6,117 bases of DNA from Phycisphaerae bacterium (lineage in GTDB: Bacteria; Planctomycetota; Phycisphaerae; UBA1845; Fen-1342): assembly GCA_022842805.1 (NCBI GenBank), contig JALHOX010000191.1, positions 1 through 6,117 on the forward strand. Direction: 5' to 3'. The notes under the pieces are model-generated. The model was not told the DNA's origin. It did no database searches and saw only the letters and a program-made list of their open reading frames with translations. Both the position numbers and the translations under genes were made by a program. Positions 1-4,621 of this stretch are shown piece by piece; the stretch's first letter is position 1; each line of letters begins with the position of its first letter.

Positions 1-1
1 G

Positions 2-475
2 ATCGTGCCGGCGGCGGAGTTCGTCGAGCGCGTTTCGGCGGCGGCGGCGGCGCGGCGCGACAAGAACTTTCTGATCATTGCACGGACCGACGCGCGCGGC
101 GTGACGAGTTATGACGACGCCGTGGCGCGGGCGAACGCGTATCTGAAGGCCGGTGCGGATGCGATTTTTCCCGAGGCGCTGCAGGACCGCGAGGAGTTTG
201 CGCGGTTCGCCAAAGATGTGAAGGCCCCGCTGCTGGCGAACTTGACGGAGTTCGGCAAGACGCCCTTCCTGAGCGTGGCGGAGTTTGCCGCGTTCGACGC
301 AGCGCCCGGCTGCGGCTATCGGCTGGTGATCTTCCCGGTGACGCTGCAGCGCGTGGCGATGCGGGCGATGGAAAAGGCGCTCGCCGCGATCCGCGAGAGC
401 GGCACGCAGAAGAGCGTGGTCGATCAGATGCAGACGCGGCAGGAGCTTTACGATCTGCTGGGCTACAAGCCGTAG
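2..475 (+). CDS. prpB: Methylisocitrate lyase, C-terminal half (partial at window start)
   Basis: This enzyme cleaves 2-methylisocitrate to pyruvate and succinate, the last step of the 2-methylcitrate cycle for propionate; it is cytoplasmic. About 157 residues are visible of a family normally near 290-300, so the 5' half, including the catalytic KRCGH loop, lies before the window. Visible family landmarks, in order, are ARTDA (about base 80), the FPEA segment (about base 167), the NLTEFGKTP strand-loop (about base 240), and the C-terminal SGTQKSVVDQMQTRQELYDL block. That last block is very close to the end of E. coli PrpB (GTQKSVIDTMQTRNELYE) and favours methylisocitrate lyase over isocitrate lyase or PEP mutase relatives. 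The gene ends with TAG and converges on the next gene. No other propionate gene is visible, so the pathway role rests on family similarity. Confidence 0.87.
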   Translation: MVPAAEFVERVSAAAAARRDKNFLIIARTDARGVTSYDDAVARANAYLKAGADAIFPEALQDREEFARFAKDVKAPLLANLTEFGKTPFLSVAEFAAFDAAPGCGYRLVIFPVTLQRVAMRAMEKALAAIRESGTQKSVVDQMQTRQELYDLLGYKP

Positions 476-482
476 GGGAATG

Positions 483-584
483 TCGAATAGCGAATTGAAA
501 TCCAAAAAGCGAAAAGCGAATTGAAGATCCGCGTGGAGGCGGCCTCTTCAATTCGCTAGTCGCTATTCGAAATTCGCTATTCGA
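483..584. repeat. Imperfect palindrome of about 100 bp made of GAATAGCGAATT-like units
   Basis: The outer arms are perfect 14-mers: TCGAATAGCGAATT at 483-496 and its reverse complement at 571-584. The inner arms are perfect 13-mers at 515-527 and 545-557. Between outer and inner arms lie further diverged copies (AGCGAAAAGCGAATTGAA on the left, TCGCTATTCGAAATTCGC on the right). The block is AT-rich inside a very GC-rich region and fills most of the 128-bp gap between two convergent genes. I see no coding sense in it: the minus-strand reading that crosses it is just translated repeat. I associate this kind of GCGAATT-rich intergenic repeat with planctomycetal genomes from memory. It could be a REP-like or miniature mobile repeat. 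Confidence 0.7.
515..557. terminator. Candidate bidirectional transcription terminator hairpin
   Basis: The stem AGCGAATTGAAGA (515-527) pairs perfectly with TCTTCAATTCGCT (545-557). After a small bulge it continues with CCGC (529-532) pairing GCGG (539-542), leaving a loop of about 6 nt. It sits 40 bp after the prpB-like stop and 47 bp before the stop of the opposing gene, where a shared terminator would be expected. There is no clean U-tract on either side, so it is not a textbook intrinsic terminator and the role is inferred. Confidence 0.45.
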
Positions 585-603
585 ATCTGAAACTTGCCCG
601 TCG

Positions 604-1515
604 TTACTTCGGCGAGCCGTTGCCCGTGACCGTCGCACCCTCCGGCAGATCGACGTCGATCTCGCCGGTCTTGTCGTCGACGCGCACCTTCACCGCGCCC
701 GGGAGGTCGGGGATTTGGTGCATTCCGCCGGCGGCGCTCTGCGAAGCGGCGAAGATCAGCTTCGCGACGCGTTCTTCATTCGCGCCGTTGCTCTGGCGCA
801 CCGACAGCGCGATGCGGCCCGCGTCGTCGACGCTGATCTCGGGCTTGCCATTGAGCAGGCTTGCCGGCAGCGTCGGATGGACCAGGACGCGCTCTTCGGG
901 GTTGCCGTCGAAGCCGGCGACGACGATGTGCAGCGTGCCCATCTCGGCGCCTTCCTCGCGATCGACGTGCATCGTCACCCGACGATCGGCCTCGGCCCAG
1001 GTCGCGAAGACCGGCAGCTTCTGCACCTGGTCGAGCGGCATCGCATCGGCGTCGTCGACGTTGATCGACATCGACTGGCGGCGCGATTCAACGATTTCCT
1101 CGCTCTCCTCGCCGGGGCTGGCGGTGCGCATCACGATCTTGGTCTTGTTGCCGCCCGGGAGGGTCTCGGCGTTGACATCGACGGTCGTGTTGCCGCCATC
1201 GGCGCGAACGATGTTGATCGTGCCGCTGCCGCCGTCGTCGACGGCGAAGCTGTGGGTTTGGCCACCGACATTGATGTTGATGAACCAGGTTCGCAGCGCG
1301 CCGATTCCGCCGCTGGCCGCGAAGCCGACGCCGGCGAGGGCGAGAACACCGACGCTCGCGGCGGCGATGGTCATGTTGCGCGAGCGGCTCTTGGCGCGAT
1401 GAGCTTCGAATTCTTTCATGAGCTTTTGTTCCTGCTGAGGGCTAAAGGGGGATGCAGTCCAATCTTCGGACCGCAGACAATCCAAAGCGCTGTCGACGGG
1501 ATCACGACCGTTCAC
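604..1515 (-). CDS. Single-pass membrane protein, probable ECF anti-sigma/regulatory partner
   Basis: The 303-residue product is not a family I recognise. I chose the GTG start at 1515 because it overlaps the sigma-factor stop as GTGA and has AGGAGG 8 nt upstream; the frame stays open to 1761, but that stretch lies inside the sigma-factor gene. A polar N-terminus of about 47 residues (with DSALDCLRSEDW and a basic HRAKSRSRN stretch) would be cytoplasmic. One hydrophobic segment follows at about 48-73 (MTIAAASVGVLALAGVGFAA). The remaining 230 or so residues are acidic and strand-rich, with recurring V-D-D/N patterns (SINVDDAD, ISVDDAGR, VRVDDKTGEIDVDLPEG), and would lie outside the membrane. 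There is no visible zinc-finger HxxxCxxC motif typical of ZAS anti-sigma factors. Coupling to the sigma gene is the main argument for a regulatory role. Confidence 0.75.
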   Translation of the reverse strand: MNGRDPVDSALDCLRSEDWTASPFSPQQEQKLMKEFEAHRAKSRSRNMTIAAASVGVLALAGVGFAASGGIGALRTWFININVGGQTHSFAVDDGGSGTINIVRADGGNTTVDVNAETLPGGNKTKIVMRTASPGEESEEIVESRRQSMSINVDDADAMPLDQVQKLPVFATWAEADRRVTMHVDREEGAEMGTLHIVVAGFDGNPEERVLVHPTLPASLLNGKPEISVDDAGRIALSVRQSNGANEERVAKLIFAASQSAAGGMHQIPDLPGAVKVRVDDKTGEIDVDLPEGATVTGNGSPK

Positions 1516-2195
1516 AGCTCGTACCTCCTCGACTCCAACCGCCGGCGCAGATGTTCGCGCCCGCGGCTGAGCCGCGACTTGACCGGTCCTTCGCTGCATC
1601 CGAGCGCCGTTGCAACGTCGCTTACCGGTAGGCATTCGAGATAGTGCAGCGCGATCACGGTTTGATACTTGGTAGGAAGCGTCAGCAAAGCCGCACGAAC
1701 CGTCGCGCGGCGATCTTCCGAAATTTGTTTTGCGTTCGAGGCCGGGTCGACGTTCGCACAACTCAGTTGGGCGAAGGCCCTGCCGCGCTCGCGGCGAGCC
1801 CAGCGATTGACCCGGTTGGACGCCAGCCGATAGAGCCAGGCTCGCAGCGGCAGCCCCTGCGGCCGGTAGCGCCGCAGATATTGCAGCGCGGCGGTGAAAA
1901 CATCGGCCACGAGGTCGTCGGCCACGTGCGAGTCGCCGACGCGTCGATAGATGTATCCGGCGATGGCCGGGTGATGTTCACGATAGAGCGGCCCGAACTG
2001 GGCCGGGTCGCGCTGGGCGATCGCGATCAGCCGCAACTCGGCGGCGGCGGGCGATTCGTCGGGCGCGGCGCTGTTCATGGCGGACGGGGCGTCGGTCTCG
2101 GACGTTCGGGTGGTCCGGGGCGGCTGGGGTCGGAAGTCTGCCCGCGGCTGGCTCCACCATCCATGGTTGGGCAGGGTTTCGACTTTGTCCGCCAT
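1512..2195 (-). CDS. ECF-family RNA polymerase sigma factor
   Basis: This 227-residue group 4 (ECF) sigma factor would direct RNA polymerase to a small regulon. Region sigma-2 spans about residues 66-137: YREHHPAIAGYIYRRVGD, then DDLVADVFTAALQYL, then the promoter-melting stretch RAWLYRLASNRVNRWARRER. Region sigma-4 spans about 165-220, with LLTLPTKYQTVIALHYLE and the helix-turn-helix VSDVATALGCSEGPVKSRLSRGR. A loose linker joins them; I see no SnoaL-like or other C-terminal extension. The ATG at 2195 has AAAGGA about 10 nt upstream. It gives an unusual Pro/Thr/Arg-rich N-terminal extension of about 50 residues. Met40 is an alternative start but has no ribosome-binding site. The TGA overlaps the GTG of the next gene, so both are probably made from one mRNA. 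Confidence 0.9.
   Translation of the reverse strand: MADKVETLPNHGWWSQPRADFRPQPPRTTRTSETDAPSAMNSAAPDESPAAAELRLIAIAQRDPAQFGPLYREHHPAIAGYIYRRVGDSHVADDLVADVFTAALQYLRRYRPQGLPLRAWLYRLASNRVNRWARRERGRAFAQLSCANVDPASNAKQISEDRRATVRAALLTLPTKYQTVIALHYLECLPVSDVATALGCSEGPVKSRLSRGREHLRRRLESRRYEL
1524..1529 (-). promoter_or_regulatory. Shine-Dalgarno AGGAGG for the anti-sigma-like gene
   Basis: AGGAGG on the minus strand lies 8 nt upstream of the GTG at 1515 and inside the last codons of the sigma-factor gene. It decides the start of the downstream gene and implies translational coupling of the pair. Confidence 0.75.
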
Positions 2196-2374
2196 AGTCC
2201 CAGAATCCTTTAGAAGCCGACGCCGGCCCGAGGCCGGTGTGCGTATTCAGGAGGTATAAGCCGCCGACGGAGTCCGCGGTTCCGGAATTCTCGTCGGATC
2301 GCGAGAAGTGCGAAAAGGCGGCGATTATTCTGCCGCTCGCGGCGCCGGCGGCGGATGAAGCGCGGGCGCGGCCC
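2196..2374. promoter_or_regulatory. Divergent intergenic region between sigma gene and tRNA, with small hairpin
   Basis: This 179-bp gap must hold the promoters for the sigma gene (leftward) and the tRNA (rightward). A perfect inverted repeat, CCGGCC-CGA-GGCCGG (2223-2237), would lie in the 5' leader of the sigma mRNA. A minus-strand GGAACC (2278-2283) resembles an ECF -35 element, but I find no CGTC-type -10 at the usual 16-17 bp. TATTCT at 2326-2331, 44 bp before the tRNA, could be a -10 for it, but no good -35 is visible. No gene is apparent here. Confidence 0.3.
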
Positions 2375-2448
2375 GGGTCAGTAGCCCAATCGGCAGAGGC
2401 AGAGGATTTAAAATCCTCTCAGTGCGGGTTCGAGTCCCGCCTGACCCA
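2375..2448 (+). tRNA. tRNA-Leu(UAA)-like, with short variable loop
   Basis: A 74-nt cloverleaf can be folded by eye. The acceptor stem GGGTCAG/CTGACCC has 7 perfect pairs. The D-arm has a 3-bp stem GCC/GGC and a loop containing AATCGGCAGA. The anticodon stem is GAGGA/TCCTC, with loop TTTAAAA and anticodon UAA at 2409-2411. The variable loop is TCAGT, only 5 nt. The T-arm is GCGGG-TTCGAGT-CCCGC and the discriminator is A73. No CCA is encoded. The D-arm and anticodon loop closely follow E. coli tRNA-Leu(UAA), and A73 suits LeuRS, but bacterial leucine tRNAs normally have a long variable arm. I am sure it is a tRNA gene; its amino acid is inferred from the anticodon. It is the apparent insertion site of the conjugative element to its right. 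Confidence 0.9.
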
Positions 2449-3877
2449 GTTCACCACTTTTCAATTGGTCGTGCGATTCGGCAACGGGCGGCAAGGTCAT
2501 GTGCCGACTGCACTTATCACTTTCGATTAAATTCTGGCGCGGCTTGGCGCAAGCGGTTGCGGCGTGTTGCTGCGCCGCATTTTGCGCCGCCTCAGATTGC
2601 GGGAAGTCCTTTTCGGTCGGAGAGTTGGGCCGCTCTCCCTGTGTTTTCGCCGCCGTCTCTGCGCTTGCTTCCGAGCCGTTCTCGCGATTGGGGTGCACGG
2701 GGGCCGCTTGCTGCGGAATTGCGCTGGGACGGCCCGAACTCATCCCATCGAGGTTCGAAGGAACGGCGACCGGGCGCCCAGCCCCGCGTTCGAAGTGTTC
2801 GTCCGTGACTTGCAGGTAGTGCTTCGCGGCAACCGCCTGCGAGTTGCCGATCCACGCGCAAACCACATGCAGCGGAAAAGACTCCGTCAGTTCGGTTTCA
2901 CGACTCGATCGGAGGTTCTGCCACAGCTTGGGCCATGGCTCTAATCCGGCGCGCTTGATGATCTTCGTCAGCGTCGTTCGCAGATTTTGAGCGGCTGACC
3001 TTAGTTCGGTGAAAACACGCACGCGCTCTGGTGGAGCCTCGGCTCTGGCTTCCTCGAGATAGGGCCGCAGTTCCGGGAACAATGGGATCTGACGCAGTTC
3101 TTTTCCTGCGTGGTGCTCGGTTTTTGGAGAGTGGATCGTAATTCGCTCGTTGATCCAGTCGACATGGCCCCATTCCAAGTCGACGGCTTCAGAGGGGATT
3201 CGCACTCCGCCGAAGCGCGCGAGTGCAAACAACAGGCGCCACTCGGCGTTCGGCGATGCACCGAGCACTTTGGTTGCCTCATCCTTCGTTATGAATCGGA
3301 ACCGGCTGGGATTGGCCCGGACAGCGACGGTCAGGTCCTCAAACGGGTTCCCGGCAACCAGTTTCTTGCGAACAGCCGCACGAAAGAATTGCTTCGCAAT
3401 CGCGCAGCGGCGCCGAGCTGTGTTCTCGGCTAATTCCTGATCTTGTTTGAGCCAAAGTCGCCATGCATCGGCGTCACCGGGCGTGATGTCGCGTAGCGGC
3501 TTCTCGGCGCCGAAATACTTCAGCAGGCAGCGGCGCGTATGGCCGAGGATGACTCGGGTTGAGTCTTTCAGGTCGGTGCGCGAGGCGAAGTAGCTCTCCA
3601 GAAAATGGCCAAGCGTCGATCGATCGCGGCGCGGAAGGAGCTCCGTTTCCGCCAATTTGTCGTGCAGTTGAGGCGAAAGCGCGGCGACCCAGCGGCCGCA
3701 TTCATCGTCTACCGGGTGGCCGGTGAGCTTGGCTGCAACGAGTTGCTCGATCCGTACTTTGACTGCCTCAGCGTGGCGCTGGCTCAGCTTGCCCAGTCGC
3801 AGCGTGCGTCGCCGTCCATCGGGGGCGACGAAGAGGATTCGGCGGCGCCCGTTCGGATCACGCGCAATGCTCGCCAT
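2408..3877 (-). CDS. int: Tyrosine recombinase / ICE integrase
   Basis: This 489-residue site-specific recombinase would integrate and excise the element at the adjacent tRNA. The ATG at 3877 has AAAGGAGA 6 nt upstream. The N-terminal arm-binding part (1-75, MASIARDPNGRRRILFVAPD) and the SAM-like core-binding domain (about 87-180) precede the catalytic domain (about 195-365). Visible active-site candidates are Arg226 (GGVR), Lys252 (SPKTEHH), Arg323 (QNLRSSRE) and nucleophile Tyr354 (KHYLQVTDEHF). The usual box II His is Gln320, and the GH of the LGH motif is replaced by Gly-Asn (WIGNS, Asn345). I recall this pattern from planctomycetal integrases, so it need not mean inactivity. A hydrophilic, Ala/Gln-rich tail of about 125 residues follows. 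Its last 12 residues and the TAA stop are encoded by the tRNA antisense strand. The start overlaps the excisionase-like gene by 20 bp. Confidence 0.92.
   Translation of the reverse strand: MASIARDPNGRRRILFVAPDGRRRTLRLGKLSQRHAEAVKVRIEQLVAAKLTGHPVDDECGRWVAALSPQLHDKLAETELLPRRDRSTLGHFLESYFASRTDLKDSTRVILGHTRRCLLKYFGAEKPLRDITPGDADAWRLWLKQDQELAENTARRRCAIAKQFFRAAVRKKLVAGNPFEDLTVAVRANPSRFRFITKDEATKVLGASPNAEWRLLFALARFGGVRIPSEAVDLEWGHVDWINERITIHSPKTEHHAGKELRQIPLFPELRPYLEEARAEAPPERVRVFTELRSAAQNLRTTLTKIIKRAGLEPWPKLWQNLRSSRETELTESFPLHVVCAWIGNSQAVAAKHYLQVTDEHFERGAGRPVAVPSNLDGMSSGRPSAIPQQAAPVHPNRENGSEASAETAAKTQGERPNSPTEKDFPQSEAAQNAAQQHAATACAKPRQNLIESDKCSRHMTLPPVAESHDQLKSGELGQAGLEPALRGF
2411..2448. other. Putative ICE attachment site (att) in the 3' half of the tRNA gene
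   Basis: The integrase reads directly into the tRNA 3' half from the right, and conjugation genes follow it. The recombination core is therefore probably in the anticodon-to-T-arm part of this tRNA, where such integrases usually cut. The anticodon arm AGAGGATTTAAAATCCTCT (2401-2419) is itself a near-perfect palindrome and would make a symmetrical core. The exact core cannot be defined because the matching repeat at the far end of the element is outside the window. Confidence 0.55.
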
Positions 3878-4115
3878 CTTGGCTCTCCTTTCTGACAGTC
3901 CGGCGCTCCAGCCAGGCTCGTAGCGCGGCGATCGGATACACCGTGGCGCGACCCAGCCTCACGTGCGGGACTGGATCGTGCTTCTCGCGGTGCGTCAGCT
4001 CCCACAGGTGTCGTTGCGAGACGCCCAGCGCCTTGGCGGCCTCGGCGGGCCGCAACGAGAGTCGCGGGTTTGGCGCCGACGAAGACGCTTCCAGCATGTT
4101 TTTCCAGTCGCTCAT
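3858..4115 (-). CDS. Excisionase-like helix-turn-helix protein
   Basis: The 85-residue product is a small DNA-binding protein of the HTH_17/MerR-like winged-helix type used by excisionases and AlpA-like regulators. The HTH is at about 21-43 (LRPAEAAKALGVSQRHLWEL). The wing and closing helix are at about 47-70 (PVPHVRLGRATVYPIAALRAWLE), the usual layout of this fold. The gene overlaps the integrase start by 20 bp in another frame, so it is very probably co-expressed with it and acts as the directionality factor for excision, as a repressor of the module, or as both. The ATG at 4115 has only a weak GAGGT about 12 nt upstream; Met7 is an alternative start. Family membership is clear from the motif; the Xis role is inferred from position. 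Confidence 0.82.
   Translation of the reverse strand: MSDWKNMLEASSSAPNPRLSLRPAEAAKALGVSQRHLWELTHREKHDPVPHVRLGRATVYPIAALRAWLERRTVRKESQDGEHCA
3884..3891 (-). promoter_or_regulatory. Shine-Dalgarno AAAGGAGA of the integrase gene
   Basis: AAAGGAGA lies 6 nt upstream of the integrase ATG and inside the 3' end of the HTH gene. It fixes the integrase start and indicates the two are translated from one transcript. Confidence 0.7.
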
Positions 4116-4142
4116 GGATCGTGCGGTACCTCGGGTTCGGGA

Positions 4143-4334
4143 TCAAGTGCTTTCGCGACCGTTTGTCGCGTTCGCATCGCGATTTGTCGTTGCTCGCTCA
4201 CGCTTCACCCGGCGAAGGTCGGAATCAACCTCAGTGTTCGGTCGATCGTCGCGGTCGCTTCCCGTGGCATCGCCGAGCGCATCGGGCGTCGGGCGTTCCG
4301 TGAATGCGGATGAAACGTGCACCGACCGTCTCAT
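4143..4334 (-). CDS. Possible small ORF, 63 codons, coupled to the DUF2274 gene
   Basis: The ATG overlaps the DUF2274 stop as ATGA, with GGAGG 4 nt upstream, the same kind of junction as between trbI and DUF2274. The product would be very polar (rich in Arg, Asp, Thr, Asn), with no hydrophobic segment and no domain I recognise. Third codon positions look less GC-biased than in the neighbouring genes, and the ORF runs through the repeats that may be an operator. It may instead be leader DNA for the excisionase-like gene. Confidence 0.3.
   Translation of the reverse strand: MRRSVHVSSAFTERPTPDALGDATGSDRDDRPNTEVDSDLRRVKRERATTNRDANATNGREST
4153..4189. promoter_or_regulatory. Paired repeats upstream of the excisionase-like gene, candidate operator
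   Basis: Two copies of TCGCGA followed by TTTGTCG occur at 4153-4168 (3 bp between the halves) and 4177-4189 (no gap). The TTTGTCG halves are 21 bp apart, two helical turns, on the same face of DNA. The first copy also forms an inverted repeat, CGCGAC-CGTTT-GTCGCG (4154-4170). They lie 38-74 bp upstream of the HTH gene start, where an operator or excisionase-binding sites would be expected. No convincing -35/-10 pair was found nearby. Confidence 0.35.
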
Positions 4335-4621
4335 GCGTCCTCCGCCCGCGATGCAACGACCGTCCTTCGGGTTCGTTCGACGGCCGCTCCGGAGCGGCTC
4401 GAGCGGCGCAACTTGCGTTCGGAAGCGAGGAATTCTCGATCCTGCGCCATGAATCGCCGGGCCATCTCGCGCAGCAGGACCGCCAGGTCCGGCGTCGCGC
4501 TATACGCGGCTTGGTAGCAGGCGGCGTAGCGTTTGAGCGTCTCATGCAATTCGTGGTCGGCCTCGACGATGATGCGTGTCGTCGCCGTGATGTGCACCGG
4601 CGGCAGGGCGAGTTTTCTCAT
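4331..4621 (-). CDS. DUF2274 protein of the trb conjugation cluster
   Basis: The 96-residue product resembles the small DUF2274 proteins that follow trbI in IncP-like conjugation clusters of ICEs and plasmids; their function is not established. Visible features are an N-terminal strand region (MRKLALPPVHITATTRIIVEA), a helix HELHETLKRYAACYQAAY, and the conserved-looking LLREMARRFMAQDREFLASE near 50-68, followed by a basic, Ser/Arg-rich tail. There is no signal peptide or membrane segment, so it is probably cytoplasmic. Its ATG overlaps the trbI stop as ATGA, with GGAGG 9 nt upstream (4631-4635), so it is translationally coupled to trbI. The assignment rests on motif pattern plus position. Confidence 0.72.
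   Translation of the reverse strand: MRKLALPPVHITATTRIIVEADHELHETLKRYAACYQAAYSATPDLAVLLREMARRFMAQDREFLASERKLRRSSRSGAAVERTRRTVVASRAEDA

Noticed and set aside
75..638. Minus-strand open frame of 187 codons across the prpB-like gene end and the palindrome
   Set aside because: It is antisense to the clear lyase sequence, and its middle is simply the translated AT-rich repeat (NSEFRIATSELK).
715..1644. Plus-strand open frame of 309 codons opposite the anti-sigma-like gene
   Set aside because: It is antisense to a well-supported gene with a good start, runs into the sigma gene, has no ribosome-binding site, and its His/Asp/Ala-rich product is typical of GC-rich antisense frames.
1516..1761. Upstream extension of the anti-sigma-like frame to an ATG at 1761
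   Set aside because: This stretch lies wholly inside the sigma-4 coding region in another frame; the GTG at 1515 with AGGAGG at 8 nt is far better supported.
2254..2283. ECF-type autoregulated promoter for the sigma gene (GGAACC with TTATAC)
   Set aside because: The spacing (18 bp) and the -10 sequence do not fit either the ECF or the housekeeping consensus well enough to call.
2375..2448. Reading the tRNA as tRNA-Lys or as a decayed pseudogene
   Set aside because: The anticodon loop TTTAAAA places UAA, not UUU, at 34-36, and all four stems pair fully, so a decayed copy is unlikely.
2422..2944. Plus-strand open frames opposite the integrase tail
   Set aside because: Low-complexity Arg/Ala-rich products antisense to the integrase; the minus-strand frame continues without interruption from the catalytic domain.
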